A stretch of DNA of 64,000 nucleotides from positions 496,001-560,000 of the forward strand of contig OX359197.1 of the NCBI GenBank assembly GCA_947172415.1. Reading direction: 5' to 3'. The notes under the pieces were generated by a model, which was not told where the DNA came from, did no database searches, and saw only the letters and a program-made list of their open reading frames with translations. Positions 38,115 to 50,892 of the stretch are shown piece after piece. Position 1 is the stretch's first letter, and each line of letters begins with the position of its first letter. This DNA is from Chondrosia reniformis. Lineage: Eukaryota > Porifera > Demospongiae > Chondrillida > Chondrillidae. The translations under genes were made by a program, and so were the position numbers.

Positions 38115-41100
38115 ATGGCGAAGACATATGACTTTCTCTTTAAGTTGTTGCTGATAGGCGATAGCGGAGTCGGCAAGACTTGTATTCTAGTGCGGTTTTC
38201 AGAAGATGCGTTCAACTCGACCTTCATCTCCACAATTGGTGAGCAGCGTCCATCCATACCCAGCGGCACAGTGTAATCTTCATTTGAATACCTCAAATAG
38301 CAACAGATTACATACTAGTTCCATTAATAGCTTTAGATGAATAGCCTTCTGTACCGCCGCTGTAGGTATCGACTTTAAGATAAGGACGGTCGAAATAGAG
38401 GGAAAAAAGATTAAACTACAAATTTGGTAGGTTGGATGGTATCATGAAATGCTATATATGGAATATGTACCACATTGAATTGTATTAAAAGTGCTATTTG
38501 GTAAAGTGTATTCAGTTGGTGTACAGTACAATGAATTTGTTTAATAGTTCTATAACTGTCTTCGTGTGCCACTACCAAAGTAACTCAATGATAGGTCCTT
38601 CTAATGTTAATAATGTGATTATAGACGCTAATACACACATTACAGTGCTTCCATTTAAGGGGGCGGTCTCATTTTTCATGAAATTTATTTTACACTGGTC
38701 TGGTAATGGAGGGAAACCCTTCAATTAACCAAAGGAAACACTTAAGTGAACTACGATTGGATAAAGTAACGTTTGGATGATCTCTACTTTATCTAGTGAG
38801 TGAGTGTTTTAATGGATATTCTCATAATATTATACTAAATTAGCATTTGGTATTAAACTTGTATTTGCCTGTTTCAAACTATCGTAGCTATGGTTACCTT
38901 TTATGGTAGTCATGGTGAAATATACAGAGCTGATTTCCATTTAGTAATGAATGATAAAGTACATCAAATTTCTAATGCAATGGAGCTACTACTAGATTAT
39001 TTTGTTTGGTCTCTAAGTAAGACTTCCTCACACGTTCATGACCCCTTTACTAGTAGTGGTGAAGTTGTTGCTTGGAAGTCGGCCATTTTCTGTTTAGTTT
39101 ATGTAATACAGTAGTTATACACTGTAATACACTTATACGTAATTTGCCTTGGTTGCCCCAGCAACGGAGCGTATGAGTTAATATTAACTTGCCTTGTTCT
39201 CTCAATTATTATATTTTATGACACGTCACTGAAATACTTCTTTAGTATGAGCTGATTCTTAGAAGAGATGCCTTGTGTGCCTATTCATTGATCAGCTTTA
39301 GTGTCTTCAATTGTTTCCATGCGGTTCAGTTTCTATAATTAGCTGTGCCTACCCGTAGTCCTTTCTGTTCTCAAACAGAGCACTTGTTTATGTGACCCCT
39401 GAAGCTGTGAGTGAGAAACTCCACTTTTCAGTTAAAGTGACTCTCCTTACGTATGTATATGTCACAGTGTTTCTTTCAGAGCATTTAGCAAGGGGGGCAA
39501 AATGATGATAATAGAAATGAAGGGGGCAAACATATTTAGTGCACCAATGTTCATTCTAGCACATACGTACGTATATAGCATATAACATTTGTCATTTTCA
39601 ATGTCATTTTGCCCCCCCCCCCTCCCTGAAAGAAACCCTGTACCAACTATTCTCAATAAATTTTATACTCTCCATATATAACCTGTAACATATGTATGTA
39701 CGTATGAGACACTGGCATGAGACTGGAATTGTTTATGAATATGGAGAAACATGTATATATACGTACATATATGTTTGTAATAGTAATCTTAGTATTCATG
39801 AAATTTAGGGAAACCTGCAGGTCTTCAGATGAAGGTACAGTGGGGAACCAAAGGTGCCCCTATATTGTTTTCAAAAATTATGTAAACGTATGGCTTCCTG
39901 TTCGTAACCTTTTATATCTGTTACCAAAATGGCAGACGCTCGGCTGGCTTTCGTATTCTAGCTTAAAATTAGCTTTCTCTTCCTTAGCGTCGAACATTGA
40001 ACCAACAGAAAGTATTTAGAAACCACCTTTACTAATACTATGTAACGTAAAGCTTGTGCAATAACATTTTCTACGAGATATGGCCTTGAAATTGATGGCA
40101 ATCAAGCAACGACTGGAATCGGTTAACCAGACATCTAAGCACCAGCAAGTAGTTTGAGTTGTAAGGGGACGCCAGGTACCCCACAAGTTTTTAAACTCCA
40201 AATACTTGTTTCTTCTCCAAAGCTTTCACTAGGTGAAAGTCTTTACTCTTAAGTAGACATAGCATGTAAGAAAATGGTGTATTGATTTTTAATTTATGAA
40301 TGTATAGTAGTAGGCGGCCATTTTTGTTATGGCTTTAAGCCTTAGTAGATTGCAATTATCATTATATATTGTTAAGTGTAACTATCAAGGTGTTATGTAT
40401 GTTGAAGCTGTCCTTTAGCACTGCTAGTGCATCCAAGTGAGTACGTGTTTGTTTGTGATGAGATCTCTGTCAGATCAACCATGTTGTACTTCCTGCAATC
40501 GATGACTTCATAATAATATGTACCTTGCTATTCAATACCTCTGTAATATATACATTTGACTTCAATTAATAATTGTTCAATTATTAGATCTTGTATATAT
40601 TAATTAATTCCCTTATATGTATATTTTAGGAAGAGAAAGTTGTTTTAATAAGAGATGTATGTATAGGTATTTCTATCTGAGAATTGCGTATAAAAGTGAT
40701 GACTATATATACACATCTGTGTCTAGATGTTAACTTGTTTTAACTTGTTTTGTCATAGTTACTGTAGGTTGTCATAGTTACTGTAGGTTGTCATAGTTAC
40801 TGTAGGTTGTCATTTAATAGTAGAGTTATATGTACAGTACGTATCTACATTACACATAAATAATGTTTACACTATCTGAATGTATTTGTAATGATTTACG
40901 GGAAATGTAACAGAAAAGAACGTATTTATCAATTAAAACACTATTATTTTCAATGTATTTAATATTTTATGAGTCGCTTGTGTTTGCAAGTGTAGAAGAG
41001 TTGAAATTTTAAACGTTTTTACCATATATACGTATATACACATATGTGCGTATGTTTGTATTTGTACAGGGCTAAGAAAGCGTATGAATACAATATTACT

Positions 41101-44100
41101 ACTTTCCTAAACTTGTGACAGGCATATAGAGCTTTCAATGAGACTGCACTTTTTGCCAACATTTACACCTGTCTCCTTACATCCTCAAGTTTGCTATCGA
41201 GTGTTCTTCTAAAAATAGCAGTTTCTCTTACCTTATTAGGAGAATGTTTTTAACAACTTGCTTTGAGGATTGGCACCTAATTCAGCACATTCTTTTAACA
41301 ATGCATTAGATGATATGGAGATTCCTCAAATACATTCTGTGATAAAATGATAAGCCAACCACAAGTGTTATTGTTGCATATATCTGTCTCTTATCTATAG
41401 GGACACTGCTGGTCAAGAGAGATTTAGAACAATCACAACTGCCTACTACAGAGGAGCAATGGTGAGTGTGGCATCAGCTGACTATCAGTAATATAATAAT
41501 ACAGTGGAATCTCATTATAGTGAAGCTCAAAGGAGACCAAAATAAGTTTCTTATATCAAATATTCACTATATTTGAATGTATATAAAAGTATACAATATT
41601 TGAGAAAAGGGGGGTTAATTGCACTAAGCCGTGCAAAGGCTTTTACGATAAGCAAATTTTGCTTATTATACAATATTTACTGGGGCTAGCAAAATACTGA
41701 GACATTCACTATAAGCGATTTTATTATAATTAGATTCTACTGTATTATGTACCAACATACACCTAACTAATTTCTATAGAGAAAAGGGCAGCAAAGAGTA
41801 AGTTTATCTTTGATACTTTTAAACGTCTACGTAGTAACTGAAGGTCAATTAATGCACTTAAGGTCAAATTATCCATAAGAGATAAAATATGATGCATTTT
41901 TGTATGATCGAAACTGACAAAGATGAACCACTTCCATGTTGACAGGATGGTAGCTTTTATTAGAGTTTAATTCACTGAATTCAATTTCAAAGTATGTATG
42001 TCTATTGCGGACAAGTGAAAGTATATAATATGTATATTTGTATTAAGTTGATTCAGTTGTGCGTACTTTGTAATGCTTCGTTGAATCACTGTGTATTGGT
42101 ATAGTAAAATATCCTGAGAGTTTAAGACTACGTATATATAGGCTACATTCCTAGTGTACTTATTTATGTTGTGACAGGGGGTAATTTTAGTTGCGTTTAT
42201 TATAAAAGATAAGTTTATTGGTACTGCTGATGAAGACCTACGGGTCGAAACGTTCAATCTAGCTCAATTTTGTTGCTGATAGCACCAATAAACTTATTTA
42301 TGTTGGTATCTTCACAATATATTATATCATATCTCTCCTCAATTGCCAATGCTACATAAGTACTTTCATTAGATTATTATGTACTACGTAATTAATATTG
42401 TACGAATGTTTTTATTATTACATTGTATTATAATATATGTAGTTGCATTGGGTATTATGTATTAATATTGTAAAAATGTGTTGGTTATTGTATTAATTAT
42501 TGTATAGGGAATTATGTTGGTTTATGACGTGACTCATGAAAAATCTTTTGAAAACATCAGAAATTGGATCAGAAATATCGAAGAGGTAATTACGTATAGT
42601 ATATTCTTTTAGAGGTAAATATTCTTTTGAAACATGCAATATTTAATGTTTGTTAAAACTTGTATTTTTGAAATTTGAGGCAGAAAACGTGTGTTATGAA
42701 TAATTTTTAGCATGCTACATCTATTCTAGAGTAAAAGGCAGGGCTGCATAGAGGGGGGCAGTGGGGGGATTCCCCCCCCCCCCAGACTTTTGGGAAGTTA
42801 ATAAAAACTGCTTTGACACCCTCATACCATTGGCCCCCTAATTTTTGAAAATTTTCGTTTTGCCCGCCCCCTCCTGGCCCTAGCCCTGAAAGGCCTATAG
42901 GGAACTAAACCTAGTGAGAGCTTTAGATGAGGATACAAAAGTATTCTCATTCGTCTTCTTCTGCTCCACTGGACCAGATAAGATGTATTATATTCTATTG
43001 TATGATGACTCTGTTTCCTAGAAGTCTGTAGTGAGATTAGTTGAAGTTGAAACTGTCGAATGCTCAATATTTTAGTGGTTCATAAGTGACCCCTTAATAG
43101 GTAGTTTCAACTACATGTTGTACATTTTCCAACCATTTTACAATATAAGGGATTTTTCACAACTTTACTGTTTCTACAGTATTATTTACTTGTATTAGAT
43201 TATATATACCTTATGATCAGAAACCTATAGAATCAGATATACCTTAAGCCTTGTGGTTGAACCTTTTTCATTTTTTAATACCCTTCATCAGAGATTTAGT
43301 GTTTGTTGTAATGCTTGTGGTTTTATTGTCAACTTAGCTTACCATCTTTATCCATTTCATTTAGAATGCATCAGCAGATGTTGAGAAAATGATTTTAGGG
43401 AATAAGTGTGATCTTGAAGATTCACGAGTGGTCACCAAGGAGAGAGGGTCGATGCTTGCAACAGAACATGATATCAAATTCTTCGAGACTAGTGCTAAAT
43501 CAGGTCTGAACGTTGAAGAAGCCTTTCTCACTTTAGCTCGTGATATTAAAGAGAAAATGGATAAACCAGTAAGTTTGCTAGCTTTGCCTTTTTTCTATTA
43601 ACCACTGTTAGCATATTAATTTGGTATGTGTGTTATCCCAGCGTATTTGTGCAAGGGTTGCGTATGTGATACCATATAGCGGGAAAATTCAATATCGATA
43701 GCTTTCTAAGGAAAATTAGTCGAGGACTTCATTTGGCGATTTGGCGAGTAGTTTGAAGCTCGCCAAATTTAATTCTTCGCCAAATATTCCTTAGACAGCT
43801 ATCGATATCGAGCATAACAGTATCATCCTCCATTTAAATAATTAAGCCAACGATTGTGTCATAGTTACGGGGCAATCTGCCAAATATAAAACTCACCAAA
43901 TGCTAAAATTGGGCATTTCACCAAATATATTGCCCGCCAAATTTTCCAGCTATACGGTACCTTCCATCTGTCAGCCATTTTATATGAGAGTCTCCAATGC
44001 CTTGTCAATCTTTCTGTTGTTCCACAGGCTCCTCAACCGAATGATGGTGCCGTGAGAGTATCAGAAAATAAAGGAGAAGAAGGGAAGAAACAAGGAGGAT

Positions 44101-44111
44101 GCTGTAATTAA
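38115..44111 (+). CDS. RAB8: RAB8-like small GTPase, copy 1, 203 residues
   Basis: Six exons: 38115-38238, 38366-38426, 41401-41461, 42508-42585, 43365-43568 and 44028-44111. All GTPase motifs are intact: GDSGVGKT (P-loop), [11 protein letters not shown] (switch I with the conserved Thr), [12 protein letters not shown] (switch II), NKCD and ETSAK. The start [20 protein letters not shown] and [13 protein letters not shown] match RAB8, which directs Golgi/recycling vesicles to the plasma membrane and cilium. The C terminus ends GGCCN, a double-cysteine prenylation site. It is the least diverged of three tandem copies with the same five intron positions. Intron 2 (3 kb) and introns 3-5 contain several mobile-element insertions. 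Confidence 0.93.
39464..39642. repeat. MITE-like element with terminal inverted repeats
   Basis: The left end acagtgtttctttcag is matched in reverse by ctgaaagaaaccctgt, and inner g-rich and c-rich runs also pair (ggggggcaaaatg with cattttgcccccc). It lies in RAB8 intron 2. Confidence 0.65.
40203..40300 (+). repeat. R1 repeat fragment in RAB8 intron 2
   Basis: It contains aaagctttcactaggtg and catagcatgtaagaaaatgg. Confidence 0.65.
40752..40815. repeat. 19-bp tandem repeat, three to four copies
   Basis: Unit gttgtcatagttactgtag in RAB8 intron 2. Confidence 0.85.
41500..41744. mobile_element. pogo/Tigger-like MITE
   Basis: The ends tacagtggaatctcattata and, in reverse, tacagtagaatctaattata form imperfect terminal inverted repeats. 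The form CAGTNGAATCTC..TATA is typical of pogo-type Tc1/mariner elements. It is about 245 bp with no coding capacity and lies in RAB8 intron 3. Confidence 0.7.
42158..42305. mobile_element. Short insertion with 14-bp target duplication and a hammerhead-like core
   Basis: acttatttatgttg occurs at 42158-42171 and again at 42292-42305. Between them lie ctgatga (42227-42233), a short hairpin gacc-tacg-ggtc (42235-42246) and gaaa (42247-42250). These are flanked by a perfect 12-bp inverted repeat, aagtttattggt (42211-42222) and accaataaactt (42284-42295). Penelope-like elements and retrozymes carry such hammerhead motifs. No protein is encoded. Confidence 0.55.
42885..42985 (-). repeat. R1 repeat fragment in RAB8 intron 4
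   Basis: It contains aggcctatagggaactaaac and tgagagctttagatgaggat. Confidence 0.7.
43670..43960. repeat. MITE with taccatatagcgggaaaatt-type inverted ends
   Basis: The left end taccatatagcgggaaaatt is matched in reverse by taccgtatagctggaaaatt. A second inner inverted pair (tatcgatagc / gctatcgata) flanks gcgaaatttggcga-type sequence. It lies in RAB8 intron 5. Confidence 0.75.
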
Positions 44112-44586
44112 ATCTTATTTTGCCCATAAATGTAATTCTGATAACTACCAAAATTATTAAAAATTGTTGATTTAGAACCTTATGCATCACAACAGTTGAA
44201 GTAAATGTGTATTGTAATGTTTATATCTGTAGCATGTAGACTGCATGTATCCATGTAGATGTTGTACCTAATTAATATGCATAATTATTAACTGTTTCTA
44301 TAATAATTTGATATATGTGTATAAGACAAAGATTACAGTTGCAAATCGGACAACTTGTATAAACAGTTGATTAGGGATCTACCTTATGATGATTACGATG
44401 ATGTAATCATGTAGGGGGCGTGTTCTCACTATAGGTTTTTTTTATTATGATCCGTATGTTTATCTTGGACAAAGGAACTCATTGTGAGTTTGTTATGTGA
44501 AATATTTGAAAGTGTCGACATCTAAACATCCATCACAGATAGACGTCGAATAATACGAAATTAATCATTTCATTATCCTGCAGGAA
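44112..44586. other. Intergenic between RAB copies 1 and 2
   Basis: 475 bp, AT-rich, with no gene. Confidence 0.5.
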
Positions 44587-46202
44587 ATGTCCAAGTTCTA
44601 CGATTACTTTTTTAAGGTGGTTTTGGTAGGCGACAGTAGTGTGGGGAAGACGTGCATTTTAGTGCGTTTGGCGGATAATAACTTCAACCCAGTATTTACG
44701 TCTACCATTGGTAAATCAACACATCACATGCATCACACCAAATATTGTTAAATTGATGTTAATAGGTTTCAGAGTGTATATACTATAGTTCGATTAATAG
44801 CTTTAGATAAATGCGCCTTTTGCTGCATGCAGGTATCGACTTTAAGATAAAGACATTCGACGTAGATGGAAAGAAAATTAAACTGTCCGTGTGGTATGTT
44901 TAGTTACGTGACGGATTGTATATGTTTCATATACATTCAACTGTTTATCTAGAAAAGCTAAAGTAGATTTTATTTGGAAAATATGATGAAAGCTGATCTT
45001 AAACTCAGTTGTCATCATCAGTGGACTCTGAATTTACCCCACCCACTAATGTCTCCTAAGTAGCTTGATGAGCTAATGAGAGGAACTGAAATTGAATCCA
45101 TGTCTCCCCTTAGCCACTCAATAAGATGATGGACCCATAAACAACTCTTTTGTCCTTATTAGTACTTATCAGTATGGTATATGATGGACCATTAGCTCAT
45201 CGAGCTCTTCAGGGACATGAGTGGGTGGGGGAAATCCAGTGTCCACTGATGATGGATTTTTATTTGTTAATAGCCTATATTTAATGATAAAATAAGGTAA
45301 CCACAAGTGTGTTTGATTCTATAGGGACACTGCTGGTCAGGAGAGGTTTAGGACAATCACGACATCCTATTACAGAGGGGCAAATGTGAGTTGTCGTTAA
45401 TTATGTTTGACATAACCACTTCAAATTACTGTTAATGTTGTAGACATGCGTTTTACTGTTATTACTACATAGGGTATTATGTTGGTTTATGATTTGACTA
45501 ATGAAAACACATTTGAAAGCATCAGAAATTGGATCAAAACAATTAAGGAGGTATGTTTATATTTATTTACATGTGTTTATATGACCCCTAAAGGTAAATC
45601 TATATACTTTAGGAAGTGAATACCAGATCACTCCATATGAGTTTGACTGTGTACATTATGTGTAGAGAAAACCTAAAGTGTATATTTGTGGCTATATTTT
45701 AGCAATATTCCGTGTTTGTTGTAATGCTTGTGGTTTTACTATCAACCTATAATTTAGCGTGCACCAGCAGAAGTTGAGAAAATGATTTTAGGGAATAAGA
45801 GTGATCTTGAGGACTCAAGAATGGTCTCAAAGGAGAGAGGGTGCATGCTTGCAGCAGAATACGGTATCAAGTTCTCTGAGATTAGTGCTAAATCAGGACT
45901 GAACGTTGAAAAGGCTTTCCTTGCCTTAACGCAAGATATGAAAGAGAAAATGGATAAAGCTGAAGTAAGTCTCTAATACCAACTTTTTGGGTGCTACTTT
46001 CATGTTATGGTGGATATAAAGGAATAGTTTGAATGTTATTTTTATATATACTGATTATTTAACTTTAGAAGGATTTAGGTGAATTATTTTAATGCTTGCT
46101 TCCCTTAATTTTGTTCCACAGAGTCCAAAACCAAGACACGAAGCAGTGAGAATACCAGATAAAAAGGAGGAGAAGGAGGCGAAGGAGGGTTGCTGTAAAT
46201 AA
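44587..46202 (+). CDS. RAB8-like small GTPase, copy 2, 203 residues, diverged
   Basis: Six exons: 44587-44710, 44833-44893, 45325-45385, 45473-45550, 45758-45964 and 46122-46202, with the same phases as copy 1. GTP-binding motifs are present: [35 protein letters not shown] and EISAK. The last two differ from copy 1 (NKCD, ETSAK) but keep N.xD and SAK. YYRGAN replaces YYRGAM at the end of switch II. The C terminus is GCCK, still prenylatable. It is probably a functional GTPase with changed effector surfaces and is best called a lineage-specific RAB8 paralogue. Confidence 0.9.
45013..45254. repeat. MITE family M1 copy in RAB copy 2 intron 2
   Basis: The left end catcatcagtggactctg then accccacccactaatgtc is matched in reverse by the right end. 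Related copies lie at 52-61 kb. Confidence 0.75.
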
Positions 46203-46732
46203 ACCTTATTTGCCAAACAAAAATAACTAGGACTATATTGTGAATCTCTTGTACATATTATAATAGTTATATACACAACATGACATAATTAATATGTGTT
46301 CACAATTTGGTATATAGAGGTGAAATGACCAATTAAATTCCATACCAGGGAAAGACAGCCAATATAGTCATGCACATACAGATCAAACATAATTTTTCTT
46401 CTATATACGTATACCATTTCCACAGCTAATATTATATGACTGTTTATTCTTCTCTTCCTATATTTACCATATATCTCACCATACATTATATTGTGAACAC
46501 GCGAGGATGACCAAATATGGCACACTCCCATGCAATCCAAGTAACTTGTTAAAGCGTCATTGACTCAAATGTCAAATGATGATATCGATGATGTAATTCA
46601 CATGATACTGTAAGAATATCGCGATCGCCAAAAGGTTTTTTTTTCATTAATTTCAGTATTTAAAAGTTTACCGAGAAACATCTTTAGTCTGTTTTTATTC
46701 CATTTGTAATTGTACGTCGTCTGTGTCCGGGG
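46203..46732. other. Intergenic between RAB copies 2 and 3
   Basis: 530 bp, AT-rich, with no gene. Confidence 0.5.
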
Positions 46733-49700
46733 ATGCCCAAATTGTACGATTATCGCTTTAAGGTCTTAATGGTAGGCGATAGCACTGTTGGAAAGACTAG
46801 CATTCTACTCCGTTATGCAGAAGGTGACTTCACTCCAACATTTACACATACCATTGGTGAGCATTGTAGATACGACAAGCAAAATATCCCGTACCGAAAA
46901 TCTACTAGGAAATGAAACATACGCTATATAAGTGCTTGGAGGATTTTTATTGTGTATGTATAGATTATTCTGTGTTATAGGAATTATATAGATTGTAAAC
47001 TACTGTACATAAATGCATGACATTGTATACATGCTAGCTGCATATAAAAACTATATACTAGCCATTTGTATACCTATATACTTCCATTTAACAGATTGTA
47101 TACATGAATTCGAAATTCCAGCTGAAAATTTAAAGGATTTCATAATAAAAAATATGTTTAACTATACCCTTCAAATGTTGAATATACTTCACTTGGCTTT
47201 GTTTATTGTGCATGTAATGTGTTTTGTATGTTTTATGTGAATTATTCTAAAGGTGAAACTAAAATAGGAATCTTATATAGATTGCAATTGAAGAGTAATA
47301 ATTGTTCATGCATGCATGAATGTGCAAATATATATAGGCATATAAACTATACTAGAATGAAATATATACATACGCTTGAATGAACGTTTGGTTTAGATTT
47401 TAAAAATGAAAAGTCATACTCTAAACTGTGTTAAGCATTCAGGCTGAGAAATGTACTGCATGTCACAATATAGGATTAAGATTAATATATATATGAATTT
47501 CTTTTAAATACTGCCAAAAATTTAGGTATTGACTTTAAGATGAAAACATTTGAAATGGATGAAAAGAAAATAAAACTACAGATATGGTAGGTATAGGTCT
47601 GATTACCATACTATATCAAGGAAATCTATTATTCTGCATGCCATGCATATAGTGCAAATATGGATTGTTGTTTTATGATAAATCAGTAGCTATATAGCTA
47701 ACCATCTATAAGTGGTATATGATTTATATTTGAATATTTATATTTGAATCCTATAATTGTATATAGGGACACAGCTGGTCAGGAGAAGTTCAGGACAATC
47801 ACCGCATCCTTTTATCAAGGGGCTGCGGTCAGCGAACAGATTTTGTTATATAGATCTTGTATACATAATACATATATATGCATGAAGTGAAGGTTATTGT
47901 TATTAATATAGGGTATAATGTTGATTTATGATGTCACTCATGAAAAATCCTTTGACAATCTCAGATATTGGATTACAGAAATTAAGGAGGTATATATTTT
48001 CATGTATACTTACATTTGCCCTATCTCTCACCATATGAAAAATCTAAGATACCATTTTCCTACATGCTATGCTATATGCATACATTAACTTTGTATGCCA
48101 GTAATTTAATGTACATTAATAGTGCTGTAACTCTATCAAATGGAGATCTAGAGATATATGAAGCTGCAACGTTGTGTCAGTGTTCCCTGACATGTATGAA
48201 GGGTTCCAATGAGTTTTACAAATTTTGATACATACCCAAATTTGCCCTATCTCTCACCATACATTAACTTCGTATACCAGTAATTGTACATTTAGTGCTG
48301 TAACTCTATATATCCAATGGAGAGATATAAATCGTAAGATATCAGATGCCAATCCCACATACGTGGAACCCGGATTATTGGTGAGCACGTCTCTATGGCA
48401 CCAACTGATTAGGAGACAGCTTCAGAGTCTAACTACTACCAACCACTATGGGAACCGCTACCACCATAGAGATGTGTCCAGGTAGGCCTACTTTATACGC
48501 AGTGGCTAGAGTGCTGGTACCGTATTTAAAGAATTGACATGTTCGTTACGGGTACTGATATCATTAATTTTTGGATTAGTATACCAGTAAGGTTTGTTAC
48601 TCTAAGCCGGGTTATCATTGACTTGTTTATTACTGCATGGCACTGAAATAAGGTTTTCTTCCACATGATACCAGCATGACCTACAACAATTTACATTTGA
48701 ATTTCTTGTTGCTATATTTTTTGGAACTTACGTCTTCCATCATGGCCACCTTCCTCATGTTTCGCAGGTTATTGCATTTATTTTAAGAAGAATGATTATT
48801 ATTTTACTACTAATGACTTCATTGCCTTTAAATCATATTCATGAAATATATCGATATTCATAGGACCACAGAAACATTACCCGCACGTTAACACATTTTT
48901 CTGTACCAGTACGGTCCCTTGTATATTTATTAAGTTTTGAAATTTCCCTAAGTAAATTGTAAAGTAAAGTAGAGTAAAAATAGCCAAAAAGGTAACGATG
49001 CCGGTACCGGTAGCGATCGTAATAAGTCATATAGTACCGGTACCGGTGCTTTAACTAATAAGGTAAAATATAGTCTACATCCTGTAAAAAGTTTTTTTGG
49101 AATTCTCTTCAATATTAATTTTACATATCACAACGAGAAAAAAGAAGAAAAAACGACCCAAGCGTGTTTGGAACTCAATCGTTTCCCAGACCCTTCAACA
49201 AATATCGCGATATGCAAACGATAAGAAAAAAAGAGAAAAACGTCCATTCTCAGTGGGTTACAACAAATATTGCGATATACTGACGATAAGAAAAAAGAAA
49301 ACACCAGTCACGTTAGCCAGCAGAGACTGCTGTTACCGTCGAGCACCACGAGGAGGTGTGACTTGGATTTTGCTCGACGCAGGAAGTTCACGTTACCATC
49401 CACAATGCGAGCCGTCCTTCCATCGCTGGTCGTCTGGGGCCAGGATCGTTGGTAACGCCTAACTGGTGCAGTTTCGGCTTTGGTAGTCACGGAGTGACAG
49501 AACCGGCCTTATCCCTCCCCGGGTTCCGTTGTATCGATAAATCGATAATTGGTGAGCACATCCCCATGGCACCAACCGATACAGGGCAGCTACGGAACCT
49601 AGACACTACCAAGCCATCGAGTAAGGACTCACTCTCTTACCCGAGGCTCCACGCTGGCAGGCCTGAATGGTCATGTTAAAATGGACTATTTATATGCAAC

Positions 49701-50635
49701 TACGTTGGGAAATGATAAAGAAAAAAAAGGAAAAAACTGATTATCGTTGTAATTGATCCCATTCCAGAAGCTTCCTTTTATTCTATACGCTTCTCTCTCG
49801 CATCACTCTGCCACCAGCGCGGTGGTGATGGAAGTGAAAATATACTAGTTATAAATGTGCTGCAACTTTTGTGTCAGTGTTCCCAGACACATATGACAGG
49901 TTTCCAATGAGTTTTGCAAATTTTGATATCTATATACCCAAATGTGTCCCATCTCTCACCATACCTTAACTTTGTATGCTAGTAATTTTCTTTGTTTATA
50001 TTATATATTATAGAGTGCATATGCATCTGGAGATGCTGAAATGATGATTTTAGGGAATAAGTGTGATCTTGAGGACTCACGAGTGGTCACCAAGGAGAGA
50101 GGGTCCATGCTCGCTGCAGAATATGGTATCAAGTTCTTTGAGACTAGTGCTAAATCGGACTACAATGTGAAAGAGGCCTTCCTTGCCTTAGCTCAAGCCA
50201 TTAAAGAGAAAATGGATAAACTATTAGTAGTAAGACTTAGTGTTAATGGCCAAATTTGCATGCTTGAAATATATACAATATACTCAACTATATATCCTAG
50301 CTCATATATAGGCCTAGGCCTGTACTATATAAACAAAACCATTTTCATAAATTTGTTGATTTCTAAAAATTACGATTTTTCGATGTAGAAGTCTAGTGGT
50401 AGCCATTTTGTTAATTACATATAAGCACTGATTCAGCCAACCTAAATATATGGCAGCCTTTATAATTAATTAAAGGCGTATAATTTTCATTTTATTATTA
50501 CGGTTATATACCCTTGTTCTTTCTCCTCTTATTAAGGTTCCTCAGGTCACACTGAACGTATCAGAGGATAACATGGCAATGCAGAAGGGGGGGGAGAGAA
50601 AGCCAGAGAGCTCGAGGTGCTGCATACGTAATTGA
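46733..50635 (+). CDS. RAB8-like small GTPase, copy 3, 212 residues, most diverged
   Basis: Six exons: 46733-46856, 47526-47586, 47767-47827, 47912-47989, 50014-50229 and 50537-50635. Intron positions and phases match copies 1 and 2. Motifs are GDSTVGKT, HTIGIDFKMKT, WDTAGQEKFRTI, NKCD and ETSAKSD. Switch II has K for R after QE, and SFYQGAA replaces AYYRGAM. The hypervariable tail is longer and ends RCCIRN (CCXXX-type prenylation site, as in RAB11). An alternative acceptor at cctcag inside the last exon would remove three residues in frame. Intron 4 is 2 kb and holds R1/R2 repeats and a GC-richer insertion. Confidence 0.88.
48010..48310 (+). repeat. R2 interspersed repeat, one long and one short copy in tandem
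   Basis: Both copies contain ccctatctctcaccatac and cagtaatt. The long copy also has gtcagtgttccctgacatgt and ttccaatgagttttac. An R1 fragment (aagataccattttcctacat) is embedded at 48036-48075. Confidence 0.65.
48370..49700. other. GC-richer insertion in RAB copy 3 intron 4, unresolved
   Basis: Two diverged stretches, at about 48375-48485 and 49549-49615, share ggtgagcac and atggcaccaac and then drift. The part at 49300-49680 is GC-rich, and a purine-rich stretch precedes it. Open frames exist but none resembles a known protein. It probably derives from a transposable element. Confidence 0.4.
49855..49990 (+). repeat. R2 interspersed repeat, third copy in this intron
   Basis: It contains gtgtcagtgttcccagacac, ttccaatgagttttgcaaat and atctctcaccata. 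Confidence 0.65.
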
Positions 50636-50892
50636 TTTCTTTTCTGTAAAAATTAATACTAACCATCAATATAATGAGTCTTGCATTGATCAAAGTCAAC
50701 AAGTTATTGAATTTGTAAACAAATGACTTTTATACCATATATTTCTCATTTTAAGGTATAAGCTTATATATATTATGTATGTGTATTAGATTAATGTTCT
50801 CTATGCAATTATATTTCTATTATTCTGAAAAAAATCAGTGTTTAATAAATGAATGTTGAATCTACTAATTATACTATGTGGAATTCAGTGGA

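Noticed and set aside
49097-49490. Overlapping frames of 60-121 codons around 49.1-49.5 kb
   Set aside because: Frames on both strands overlap in a low-complexity, GC-shifted stretch. No domain was recognised and no splice context supports them.
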